NCBI GenBank assembly: GCA_017532485.1
Contig: JAFXJE010000038.1
Location: forward strand, 1 to 10,549
Direction: 5' to 3'
DNA from: Peptococcaceae bacterium
Lineage (GTDB): Bacteria > Bacillota > Peptococcia > Peptococcales > Peptococcaceae
DNA: 10,549 nucleotides
Shown: positions 1 to 6,381 of the stretch, piece after piece
How the letters are laid out: each line of letters opens with the position of its first letter
Position numbering within the stretch: the stretch's first letter is position 1
Program-made: the position numbers and the translations under genes
Notes under the pieces: model-generated
Databases searched by the model: none
What the model was told of the DNA's origin: nothing
What the model saw: the letters and a program-made list of their open reading frames with translations, nothing else

Positions 1-8
1 ATATTTTT

Positions 9-36
9 ATTATAGCAAAAGAAAAATATTCGTCAA
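9..36 (-). promoter_or_regulatory. Leftward sigma-A-type promoter for a gene beyond the left edge
   Basis: Read on the minus strand, TTGACG (plus positions 31-36, five of six matches to the -35 consensus) is followed after 16 bases by TATAAT (plus positions 9-14, perfect -10). Transcription would start just outside or at the window edge and run leftward. The promoter lies directly beyond the hairpin that should end the preceding leftward operon, so the layout of terminator then new promoter is coherent. The target gene is not visible. AT-rich DNA can produce such boxes by chance, but the near-consensus pair at good spacing makes this fairly convincing. Confidence 0.6.
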
Positions 37-46
37 GGATTGAAAT

Positions 47-93
47 AATAAAGGAGAAGTGAAGGATATGGTATCTTTCGTTTCTCCTTTATT
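47..93 (-). terminator. Long hairpin, probable Rho-independent (possibly bidirectional) terminator
   Basis: Positions 47-68 pair with 72-93 to form an uninterrupted 22-bp stem with three G-U pairs (59/81, 60/80, 64/76) and a 3-base loop at 69-71. The GGAGAA/TTCTCC core is flanked by AAT/ATT ends. The stem begins 12 bases after the stop codon of the leftward hydrolase gene, which is where a terminator would be expected. On the minus strand it is followed by ATTTC, so the U-tract is short and partly built into the stem base. The stem would fold equally well if transcribed rightward. Confidence 0.7.
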
Positions 94-104
94 TGCTATT
101 AAGT

Positions 105-809
105 TTAGAAAAAATTGTTTTGGACAATCTCCGTATATTCTGGATGTTCTTGGAGAAATTGCTCGATGATGTTTGGTTTATCCCAAAAGTGCATCGGGTA
201 AACTTGGGATACGGTAATTTTTTTCAAGAAATAGAGGATGCCGTTGGCATAATCTGTTTCTTGGCGTGGGTCTAATGGGATAAAAGCATGGTCAATAGGT
301 TTGCCTGACAAAAAGTTTTGCTGATATTTTTGTAAAAGGTCTATTTCATGGCGATAGCTTCCGGTCATTTGACGATTATATTGTTCGGATTCACCAGACC
401 AAACCCAATCATTTAAATCGCCGGCATGATAAATAGTCCCTTCTGGACATTGCAGCAGAAAAGCAACACCTTTATCAGTAGAGAGCAAGGTGTAAATGGT
501 GGTGTCACAAGGTAATTCATAAGTTTGATGAAAGGTAACTTGCTGATAAGTTAAATATTCTGTTTCTAATGGATATCTTTTAGTCGGAATATCTTTAGCA
601 AGAACTGCTTTAATTTGCTGCATACCCATAGTGGATAAAATATCGAAAATTTCAGGATTATAATGGTCTTGATGTGCATGACTGGCAAAGACGAGAATTG
701 GTTTAGCTGTTTTTAACGCAGGTAAATTGCCTGTATAATAATCGAATAAATAATAACAAGCAGTAGTTTCTACGAGAAAACCACTATGACCAATATAGGT
801 AACTGGCAT
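105..809 (-). CDS. UlaG-like metallo-beta-lactamase-fold metal-dependent hydrolase
   Basis: This 234-residue cytoplasmic protein has the metallo-beta-lactamase fold and no signal peptide or membrane segment. Visible metal-site features are the HxHxDH motif (H44, H46, D48, H49), an early GHSGF segment with H8, an IYHAGDLNDW segment with H128 and D131, an acidic IPLDPR segment (D180) and a late histidine in VYPMHFW (H207). These are the expected ligand blocks of the UlaG/MBL-like hydrolase group, usually binding two metals. The substrate cannot be told from sequence, because the family includes lactonases, phosphodiesterases and many uncharacterised enzymes. The ATG start has a strong AGGAGG seven bases upstream (plus strand 818-823 region). 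It lies 24 bp downstream of the ClC gene on the same strand, so the two are probably one transcript ending at the hairpin at 47-93. Fold assignment is firm; specific function is unknown. Confidence 0.85.
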   Translation of the reverse strand: MPVTYIGHSGFLVETTACYYLFDYYTGNLPALKTAKPILVFASHAHQDHYNPEIFDILSTMGMQQIKAVLAKDIPTKRYPLETEYLTYQQVTFHQTYELPCDTTIYTLLSTDKGVAFLLQCPEGTIYHAGDLNDWVWSGESEQYNRQMTGSYRHEIDLLQKYQQNFLSGKPIDHAFIPLDPRQETDYANGILYFLKKITVSQVYPMHFWDKPNIIEQFLQEHPEYTEIVQNNFF

Positions 810-833
810 AATTAGACCTCCTCAGATAATTTT

Positions 834-2123
834 TTAATGGGAGTGGGTATTGATATATTGTGGGTGTAGTTTGTCGTACATAATTTTTTGGCTGCTGTAT
901 AAACCATAGTAGCCGGAGAAAACATAGCTGACAGCACAGGCGATACAGAAGAGCAGAAGACAGTTGCTGCCGAATAACTCAATACTAAAAATAATTGAAG
1001 CCAGCGGGCAGTTGACTACACCACAGAATAAAGAAATCATACCGACAGCTGCACCTAATGTTGGGTCGATACCCATAAGTGGAGCAACGGTACTGCCTAA
1101 GGTAGCACCTACAAAGAGAGCTGGTGCGACTTCGCCGCCTTTAAAGCCTGTCCCTAAAGTAATAGAGGTAAAGATAATTTTCAGCAAAAAGGAAAAAGCC
1201 GGTACTGTACCGAGCATAGCTGTTACGAGCATATCAGAACCGTGACCGTTATAGATATTGGTACCGGAAATCAGTGTTAAGACAACGATTAAGCAACCTC
1301 CGATAAAAATGCGGAGATAGTCATTCGGAATGTATTTTTTGAAAAAGTCTACCGAGCTATGCACAGCAACACAGAAGAAAATACTAACGACACCACAAAG
1401 CATGGCTAATAAGATAATTTTTACAATTAAGAAAACATTAAATTCAGCTGCAGGGAGTAATGGAAAAACGGCTTCGGTTACGTCCCAATGTTGAGTAATC
1501 CCATAAGCTACAGCTGCTGAAACAATGCTAGGTACAAAAGCACTATAATGAATGATGCCTACGCTGATAACTTCCATAGTGAAAACGGCAGCAGCCACAG
1601 GTGTACCAAATAAAGTTGCAAAGACAGCACTCATACCACAAATGATAATTATTTTTATATCGTTCTCTTTTAGCTGGAAACAACGTCCTAAACCTTCGCC
1701 AATACTGCCCCCGATTTGCAGAGCAGCACCGACACGACCAGAGGAACCACCACAAAGATGGGTGATTAGGGTACCAATAAAAATGAGGGGTGCCATTTGA
1801 AACGGAATATGTTTTTGACTTTGGATAGAAGTCAAAACTAAGTTGGTGCCAGGGTCATGGTCAATACCAGCCAAATGGTAGATGAAAACAATTAGTAATC
1901 CTGCAAAAGGCAACAAAAATAAAAGCCAGCTGAAATTTTGGCGTGTATCAGTAACGAGGTCAATCCCGACATGGAAAGCAGCACCGATAAGACCACAGAT
2001 AATGCCAGTAATTGCCCCAAAAATAAGCCAGCGTAAAAACCAGCTTACATAGAGGAAACTATATTGAAATTGAAATTTTAATTTTTCTTTGGAAAGGTTA
2101 AAATTCATCATAAAAACACTCAT
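834..2123 (-). CDS. ClC-family anion transporter/channel, CLC-F-like branch with atypical gate
   Basis: This 429-residue, highly hydrophobic membrane protein has the ClC architecture of many helices and no C-terminal CBS domains. ClC landmarks are visible. A GTNLV segment (residues 92-96) stands in the position of the first selectivity motif (GSGIP in chloride types, GNNLI-like in fluoride types). GGSSGRVGAALQIGG (125-139) is the second motif, GFKGGEVAPALFVGATLG (326-343) is the third, and CGVVNCPLASIIFSIELF (367-384) resembles the late helix region. The first and third motifs are more like the fluoride/proton antiporter (CLC-F) branch than the chloride branch; this is from memory of the families. 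The usual gating glutamate of GREG is valine (V131). The ATG at 2123 has no clear ribosome binding site; in-frame ATGs at 2111 and 2108 are alternatives, the former preceded by GAGTG. It is the first gene of a two-gene leftward unit, and its own promoter is at 2162-2190. No fluoride riboswitch fits in its roughly 30-base leader. Transported ion and mode remain inferred. Confidence 0.85.
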   Translation of the reverse strand: MSVFMMNFNLSKEKLKFQFQYSFLYVSWFLRWLIFGAITGIICGLIGAAFHVGIDLVTDTRQNFSWLLFLLPFAGLLIVFIYHLAGIDHDPGTNLVLTSIQSQKHIPFQMAPLIFIGTLITHLCGGSSGRVGAALQIGGSIGEGLGRCFQLKENDIKIIIICGMSAVFATLFGTPVAAAVFTMEVISVGIIHYSAFVPSIVSAAVAYGITQHWDVTEAVFPLLPAAEFNVFLIVKIILLAMLCGVVSIFFCVAVHSSVDFFKKYIPNDYLRIFIGGCLIVVLTLISGTNIYNGHGSDMLVTAMLGTVPAFSFLLKIIFTSITLGTGFKGGEVAPALFVGATLGSTVAPLMGIDPTLGAAVGMISLFCGVVNCPLASIIFSIELFGSNCLLLFCIACAVSYVFSGYYGLYSSQKIMYDKLHPQYINTHSH

Positions 2124-2161
2124 TTCAGAGAAAATTTAACAAAGAGAAAATGTTATTATTT

Positions 2162-2190
2162 ATTATAGCTAAATCTTGTTTTATTGGCAA
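2162..2190 (-). promoter_or_regulatory. Leftward promoter for the ClC-hydrolase operon
   Basis: On the minus strand TTGCCA (plus 2185-2190, five of six -35 matches) is followed by a 17-base spacer and a perfect TATAAT (plus 2162-2167). The predicted start near 2155 leaves a leader of about 30 bases before the first ATG at 2123. A short inverted repeat, TAACA at 2137-2141 and TGTTA at 2151-2155, sits right at the predicted start and could be an operator or a weak 5' hairpin. The promoter is interleaved with the rightward one at 2176-2204. Confidence 0.7.
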
Positions 2191-2204
2191 TTATGAAGTA
2201 TAAT
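2176..2204 (+). promoter_or_regulatory. Rightward promoter for the pyrH-led operon
   Basis: TTGTTT (2176-2181, three of six -35 matches) is separated by exactly 17 bases from a perfect TATAAT (2199-2204). The predicted start near 2211 gives a leader of roughly 65 bases to pyrH. An inverted repeat, AATTAT at 2189-2194 and ATAATT at 2200-2205, overlaps this -10 and the opposing -35; it may be a protein site or just AT-rich chance. A second TATAAT at 2251-2256 and an isolated TTGACA at 2218-2223 are present but are 27 bases apart. The second -10 would also start transcription inside the ribosome binding site, so it is less likely to serve pyrH. Confidence 0.6.
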
Positions 2205-2275
2205 TAACTACTAGGAATTGACAAATTGAATAAATCGATGTTGATGAAAATATAATTAAGGAGGTAAATTAGTCA

Positions 2276-3004
2276 ATGGAGCAACCAAAATATAAACGAG
2301 TGATTTTGAAATTGAGTGGCGAAGCATTGTCCGGTGATGTTGGATACGGTTTGGAGGCTAACGTACTTAATTCTGTTGCTCAGCAAGTAGTAGATATCGT
2401 GAAAATGGGCGTAGAAGTAGCTATCGTTGTTGGTGGTGGCAACATTTGGCGTGGTGTAGCTGGTTCTAAGCGCGGTATGGATAGAGCTACGGCAGACTAT
2501 ATGGGTATGTTGGCAACAGTAATCAATTCTCTTGCTTTGCAGGATGCTATTGAAGCAAATGGTGTAGATACCCGTGTAATGACTGCTATCGAAATGCGTG
2601 AAGTTGCTGAACCTTATATTAAAAGAAGAGCAATTCGCCATTTAGAAAAAGGCAGAGTAGTTATTTTTGGTGCAGGTACTGGTAACCCATATTTTTCAAC
2701 AGATACTACAGCTGCGTTGAGAGCTGCTGAAATGGGTGTAGAAGTTATTTTAATGGCTAAGAAAGTAGATGGTGTCTATGATGCTGACCCTGTAACTCAT
2801 CCAGATGCTAAAAAATATGATTCTCTGAAATATATTGATGTATTGAATTATGGCTTAAAAGTTATGGATTCAACAGCGATTTCTTTATGTATGGATAATG
2901 ATATTCCGTTAATTGTTTTCGATATGATGACAGACGGAAATATGAAGAGAGCCGTTATGGGCGAAGTTATTGGTACTTATGTAGGAGGAAAAGATAATGA
3001 TTAA
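2276..3004 (+). CDS. pyrH: UMP kinase (uridylate kinase)
   Basis: PyrH phosphorylates UMP to UDP with ATP in the cytoplasm. It feeds UTP and CTP synthesis and hence RNA, cell wall and phospholipid precursors. It belongs to the amino acid kinase superfamily and works as a hexamer, normally regulated by GTP and UTP. The 242-residue length is typical. Visible motifs are KLSGEAL (12-18) in the phosphate-binding N-terminus, the glycine-rich GGGNIWRG (53-60), DRATADYMGMLAT (69-81), GAGTGNPYFSTDTTAALRA (132-150) in the nucleotide-binding part and KKVDGVYDADP (162-172). The ATG follows a strong AAGGAGGT at 2258-2265 with a 10-base gap. It is the first gene after the divergent promoter region. Its 3' end overlaps frr by 8 bases, a common arrangement that suggests translational coupling. 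The rpsB and tsf genes, its usual upstream partners in Firmicutes, are absent here. Confidence 0.98.
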   Translation: MEQPKYKRVILKLSGEALSGDVGYGLEANVLNSVAQQVVDIVKMGVEVAIVVGGGNIWRGVAGSKRGMDRATADYMGMLATVINSLALQDAIEANGVDTRVMTAIEMREVAEPYIKRRAIRHLEKGRVVIFGAGTGNPYFSTDTTAALRAAEMGVEVILMAKKVDGVYDADPVTHPDAKKYDSLKYIDVLNYGLKVMDSTAISLCMDNDIPLIVFDMMTDGNMKRAVMGEVIGTYVGGKDND

Positions 3005-3554
3005 TACTATTAAACAAGACGTTGAAGATAGAATGAGCAAAACAGTATCTGTATTAAAAGCTGATTTTGCTACTGTAAGAACAGGTAAAGCATCTCCATC
3101 TTTATTAGATCGTATCCAAGTAGATTATTATGGTACACCAACACCTATTAATCAAATGGCTAATGTTTCTGCGCCAGAGGCAAGAATGTTAGTTATTCAA
3201 CCTTGGGATAGAAGTGCAACACCATTAATTGAAAAAGCTATTATGAAATCTGATTTGGGTATTACCCCAACAAGTGATGGGACTGTAATTCGCTTAGTAC
3301 TGCCACAATTAACTCAAGAAACTCGTAAAGATTTGGTAAAACGTGTTAAGAAAAAAGCTGAAGAAGCAAAAGTAAGCGTAAGAAATATTCGTCGTGACGG
3401 TAATGATGAATTAAAATCTATTGAAAAATCTAAAGAAATTACCGAAGATGAGTCTAAAGGTGCGCAGGACGACATCCAAAAATTAACTGATAAATATATC
3501 GCTGAAATTGATAAACTTCTGGAAAATAAAGAAAAAGAAATTATGGAAGTTTAA
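2997..3554 (+). CDS. frr: Ribosome recycling factor
   Basis: RRF acts with EF-G to split post-termination ribosomes into subunits so they can start a new round of translation. The 185-residue length matches the family. The protein has a three-helix bundle formed by its N- and C-terminal parts, with a small beta domain between. Recognisable blocks are VRTGKASPSLLDRIQVDYYG (27-46), the NVSAPEARMLVIQPWD block (56-71) and VRNIRRDGNDELK (128-140), which carries the conserved ribosome-contacting arginine near position 132. The C-terminal third is rich in Lys and Glu, as expected for the long helix. The start lies inside the end of pyrH with AGGAGG at 2983-2988. A 97-base gap containing a stem-loop separates it from uppS. 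Confidence 0.98.
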   Translation: MINTIKQDVEDRMSKTVSVLKADFATVRTGKASPSLLDRIQVDYYGTPTPINQMANVSAPEARMLVIQPWDRSATPLIEKAIMKSDLGITPTSDGTVIRLVLPQLTQETRKDLVKRVKKKAEEAKVSVRNIRRDGNDELKSIEKSKEITEDESKGAQDDIQKLTDKYIAEIDKLLENKEKEIMEV

Positions 3555-3580
3555 TCGTGGTATATAAAGCATAAAAGATG

Positions 3581-3614
3581 AAAGGGAGGATGCCTTTGTT
3601 GCAGAACTCCCTTT
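3581..3614 (+). promoter_or_regulatory. Stem-loop in the frr-uppS gap with a ribosome-binding-like 5' arm
   Basis: AAAGGGAG (3581-3588) pairs perfectly with CTCCCTTT (3607-3614). Inside, TGC (3591-3593) can pair with GCA (3601-3603) after a purine-rich internal loop (GA opposite GAA) around a 7-base loop. No T-run follows (ATTTACATAATAAA), so a classical terminator is unlikely. It may instead be an mRNA processing or stability element, an attenuator, or a translational control element, since the 5' arm GGGAGG is itself a strong ribosome-binding sequence. A weak internal promoter overlaps it: TTGTTG at 3596-3601, 18 bases, CATAAT at 3620-3625. The structure is seen in the sequence; its role is inference. 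Confidence 0.45.
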
Positions 3615-3651
3615 ATTTACATAATAAAAAACCTTGTTAAAGGGTGAGTGT

Positions 3652-4386
3652 ATGAAATTAACTATTGAAGAATTAAGAAAAAATCCATTACCTGAGCATA
3701 TTGCTATCATTATGGATGGCAATGGTCGTTGGGCCAAAAGACAGGGTCTGCCAAGATTGGCTGGGCATCGTATAGGGGTGCAGGCACTGAAGAATGTAGT
3801 AATGGCTTTTGATGAATTGAACATAAAATATCTAACAGTTTATGCTTTTTCGACGGAAAATTGGAAGCGTCCTGCTGATGAAATTGACGGCTTAATGGAA
3901 TTAATTGTTGAATTTTTAGATAAAGAAATCGACTATTTAGATGCGCATGGGGTTTGTGTGCATCCTATAGGCGATGTGTCAGTCTTGACAGGAAAAGCTC
4001 GTGATAAAATTTTGGCAGCTTATGAGCGCACTAAAGAAAATAATAATATTATTTTTAATGTTGCGTTAAACTATGGCGGCCGCCAAGAGATTATTCGAGG
4101 CATTAAACAGTTGTGTCAAGATGTGCAGGATAATAAGTGTACGATTGATGAAATAGATGAAAAGTTGTTTAATCAATACCTGTATACAGCAAATCAACCT
4201 GACCCAGATTTATTAATTCGTTCCTCTGGTGAGTTGCGAATTAGTAATTTCTTATTGTGGCAGATTGCTTATACTGAAATGTGGGTGTCTGATGTTATGT
4301 GGCCTGATTTTTCGAAACAAGATTTGTGGCGTGCAATTTATGATTATCAAAATAGGGAACGCCGTTATGGTGGATTAGGCAAGTAG
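3652..4386 (+). CDS. uppS: Undecaprenyl diphosphate synthase (cis-prenyltransferase)
   Basis: UppS condenses farnesyl diphosphate with eight isopentenyl diphosphates to make C55 undecaprenyl diphosphate, the carrier for peptidoglycan and other surface polymers. The product is 244 residues, normal for the family. Seen are IAIIMDGNGRWAKR (17-30) with the magnesium-binding D22, LAGHRIGV (36-43), YAFSTENWKRP (64-74), the substrate-binding IRSSGELRISNFLLWQ (189-204), YTEMW with E209, and WPDF (217-220). I chose the ATG at 3652 because AGGGTGAG (3640-3647) precedes it closely and the family N-terminus is short; a TTG at 3634 would add six residues and has no ribosome binding site. cdsA follows after 14 bases. 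With dxr and ispG in the same operon, supply of its isoprenoid substrates is encoded alongside it. Confidence 0.97.
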   Translation: MKLTIEELRKNPLPEHIAIIMDGNGRWAKRQGLPRLAGHRIGVQALKNVVMAFDELNIKYLTVYAFSTENWKRPADEIDGLMELIVEFLDKEIDYLDAHGVCVHPIGDVSVLTGKARDKILAAYERTKENNNIIFNVALNYGGRQEIIRGIKQLCQDVQDNKCTIDEIDEKLFNQYLYTANQPDPDLLIRSSGELRISNFLLWQIAYTEMWVSDVMWPDFSKQDLWRAIYDYQNRERRYGGLGK

Positions 4387-4400
4387 GGAGGTAAGTTGTT

Positions 4401-5192
4401 TTGGGTTTGCGAATTTTGACCGGTCTTATTGGAGCACCATTGCTTTTGCTTTTTATTTTTAAAGGTGGTATATTTTTTGCCGGTCTAGTTTTTACTTTAG
4501 TGACAATAGGCATTTGGGAATATGGTAAAATGGTAACCACGAAAGGTTATCAATTTCAAACAATACTGGTAATGCTTAGTGCTTGGGTTATGATTATTAC
4601 TTGTTATTTGAATTTCAAAGATTGGGCTTCTTTTGGCTTAATGTTGATTTTCTTATGTATTTTTTTCTTGTCTATTGTTAAATATCCACGTTATGAGGTC
4701 AGTGATATAGCAGTTCATTTTTTAGGTGTTATTTATATTGGCTGGACGATGTCACACTTATTGTTATTAAATCGAATGGAAGAAGGAACATTACTCATTC
4801 TTTATTTGTTTTTTGCTATTTGGAGTAGTGATTCAGGTGCTTATTTTGCAGGAAAATTTTTAGGAAAGCATAAACTTTGTCCAAGTGTTAGTCCGAAAAA
4901 AACAATAGAGGGCTCTATTGGTGGAATTCTGACAACTTGTCTTGTTCTGTATTTATTAAATGCATACTGTGGTTTGCTGCCAAATTATAGTGTATTTATT
5001 ATCGGGGTCGTGATTTCTATTGTTGGTCAAATTGGTGATTTGATTGAAAGTTTGATTAAGCGTTTTTGTGGTGTGAAAGACTCCGGCAATATTTTACCAG
5101 GGCATGGTGGTATTTTGGACAGATTTGACAGTATTATGCTGGCGGCACCGTTTATGTATTATTGTATTTGTGTTGTGCAATACTTAGGATAG
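4401..5192 (+). CDS. cdsA: Phosphatidate cytidylyltransferase (CDP-diacylglycerol synthase)
   Basis: CdsA makes CDP-diacylglycerol from phosphatidic acid and CTP in the cytoplasmic membrane, the branch point for bacterial phospholipids. The 263-residue protein is mostly hydrophobic, with roughly seven or eight membrane segments. Near the C-terminus it carries the complete family signature, from S217 through KR (220-221), KD (226-227), HGG (235-237) to D240, R241 and D243. The start is TTG, supported by GGGAGGT at 4386-4392, which overlaps the uppS stop codon and lies eight bases upstream. The resulting N-terminus, MGLRILTGLIGAPLLL, is typical of CdsA. It ends about 20 bases before dxr. CTP for this enzyme depends on the pyrimidine route in which PyrH, also in this operon, works. 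Confidence 0.97.
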   Translation: MGLRILTGLIGAPLLLLFIFKGGIFFAGLVFTLVTIGIWEYGKMVTTKGYQFQTILVMLSAWVMIITCYLNFKDWASFGLMLIFLCIFFLSIVKYPRYEVSDIAVHFLGVIYIGWTMSHLLLLNRMEEGTLLILYLFFAIWSSDSGAYFAGKFLGKHKLCPSVSPKKTIEGSIGGILTTCLVLYLLNAYCGLLPNYSVFIIGVVISIVGQIGDLIESLIKRFCGVKDSGNILPGHGGILDRFDSIMLAAPFMYYCICVVQYLG

Positions 5193-5212
5193 ATGGAAGT
5201 GAAGTGATAAAT

Positions 5213-6370
5213 TTGAAAAAGTTAGCAATTTTAGGCAGCACAGGTTCGATTGGAACGCAAACTTTACAGGTAGTAGACCAGTTTCCTGAGCAATTTAAGG
5301 TGGAGTTATTAGTAGCGCATAGTAACTGGCAATTGCTGTTGGAACAGGCGCGTCGTTATCAGCCAAAATGGGTGGTTTTGACGGAAGAAAGTGCCTATCA
5401 ACGCTTTTGTGCAGAAAATCGTGATGCTAGTTTGGTTGTGCGTTACGGTATGGATAGTGTATTGGCAGCGTTAGATGCTTTGCAGCTTGATATGGTAGTA
5501 GGTGCCATGATGGGTGCAGCAGGTATAGCACCAACCTTGAAAGCTTTGGAATTAGGTATTGATATCGGTTTAGCCAATAAGGAAACTTTGGTTTCTGGCG
5601 GTTCTTTAGTGCGCAAAGCACAACAAAAAAGCGGGGCTAAAATTATTCCTATTGATAGTGAACATTCGGCAATATTTCAATGTATGGAAGGTGAAAAAAC
5701 TTGTGCTCGCCGTATTTTATTGACGGCGTCAGGTGGTCCTTTCCGTAATATGCCAATGGAACAATTAAAGCAGGTAACGCCTGCACAGGCCTTGAAGCAT
5801 CCAAACTGGTCAATGGGCAGAAAAATCACTATAGACTCAGCTACCTTGATGAATAAAGGCTTGGAGGTAATCGAAGCGAATTGGCTTTTTGAAACTGATT
5901 ATGACGATATTAAAGTCTTGGTTCATCCTCAAAGTATCGTTCATTCGATGGTGGAATATGGTGATGGTTCAGTTTTGGCACACTTGGGGAGAGCTGATAT
6001 GCGTATTCCTATCCAATATGCTTTGACTTGGCCGGCAAGAAAAGATAATAGTTTGGAAAAATTGGATTTTACTAAATTAGCTGGTTTAGAGTTTTTTGAA
6101 CCTGAGTGGGAGAAATTCCCTGCGTTGTCCTTGGCTTTTGAAGCTGGACGTACAGGAAAATCGGCGACAGCTGTTTTAAATGCAGCCAATGAGATTGCTG
6201 TAGCTGCATTTTTGGAAAATAGACTTAGCTTTTTAGGTATTCCGAAATTAGTAGAAGATGTGCTAAATCACCACAATCTTGTTGATATTGAAAGTTTTGA
6301 ACAATTGTTGGAAATTGACCAATGGGCTCGCTTACAAGCGGAAAGCTTGATTAAAGAATATCATCAGTAA
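5213..6370 (+). CDS. dxr: 1-deoxy-D-xylulose-5-phosphate reductoisomerase
   Basis: Dxr converts 1-deoxy-D-xylulose 5-phosphate to 2-C-methyl-D-erythritol 4-phosphate with NADPH, the first committed step of the MEP isoprenoid pathway and the target of fosmidomycin. With the TTG start at 5213 it is 385 residues, the usual size. The N-terminal GSTGSIGTQTL is the NADPH-binding motif. IDSEHS supplies the metal ligands D148 and E150, LTASGGPFR is the substrate loop, and HPNWSMG (H196) with MNKGLEVIEA (N214, K215, E218) completes the active site. The start is uncertain. TTG 5213 gives the family-typical LKKLAILGSTGSIG beginning and has GAAGTGA five bases upstream. GTG 5204 would add three residues. 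TTG 5162 would overlap cdsA by 31 bases and add an atypical extension. rseP follows after 11 bases. Confidence 0.96.
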   Translation: MKKLAILGSTGSIGTQTLQVVDQFPEQFKVELLVAHSNWQLLLEQARRYQPKWVVLTEESAYQRFCAENRDASLVVRYGMDSVLAALDALQLDMVVGAMMGAAGIAPTLKALELGIDIGLANKETLVSGGSLVRKAQQKSGAKIIPIDSEHSAIFQCMEGEKTCARRILLTASGGPFRNMPMEQLKQVTPAQALKHPNWSMGRKITIDSATLMNKGLEVIEANWLFETDYDDIKVLVHPQSIVHSMVEYGDGSVLAHLGRADMRIPIQYALTWPARKDNSLEKLDFTKLAGLEFFEPEWEKFPALSLAFEAGRTGKSATAVLNAANEIAVAAFLENRLSFLGIPKLVEDVLNHHNLVDIESFEQLLEIDQWARLQAESLIKEYHQ

Positions 6371-6381
6371 GGGAGAAAAGT

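Noticed and set aside
93..275. Plus-strand open frame of 60 codons over the end of the hydrolase gene
   Set aside because: It starts inside the terminator hairpin, has no ribosome binding site and is antisense to a clear gene.
2124..2160. Fluoride riboswitch upstream of the CLC-F-like gene
   Set aside because: The predicted leader is only about 30 bases and AT-rich, too short for that aptamer, and no pseudoknot-like element is visible.
2218..2256. Second rightward promoter using TTGACA (2218) and TATAAT (2251)
   Set aside because: The spacer is 27 bases, far outside the functional range, and the start would fall within the pyrH ribosome binding site.
2273..2641. Long minus-strand open frame opposite pyrH (122 codons)
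   Set aside because: It lies fully antisense to a well-conserved gene and has low-complexity, Ser/Thr/His-rich translation with no recognisable domain; it is a shadow of pyrH.
3581..3630. Rho-independent terminator between frr and uppS
   Set aside because: A stem is present, but it is followed by ATTTACATAATAAA rather than a T-run, and the downstream housekeeping genes are expected to be co-transcribed.
3483..3824. Minus-strand open frame of 113 codons across the frr-uppS gap
   Set aside because: It overlaps the ends of two real genes, has no supporting ribosome binding site and no recognisable features.
5162..5212. Upstream TTG start for dxr at 5162
   Set aside because: It adds 17 residues with no family similarity, overlaps cdsA, and lacks a ribosome binding site; the family-typical N-terminus begins at 5213.
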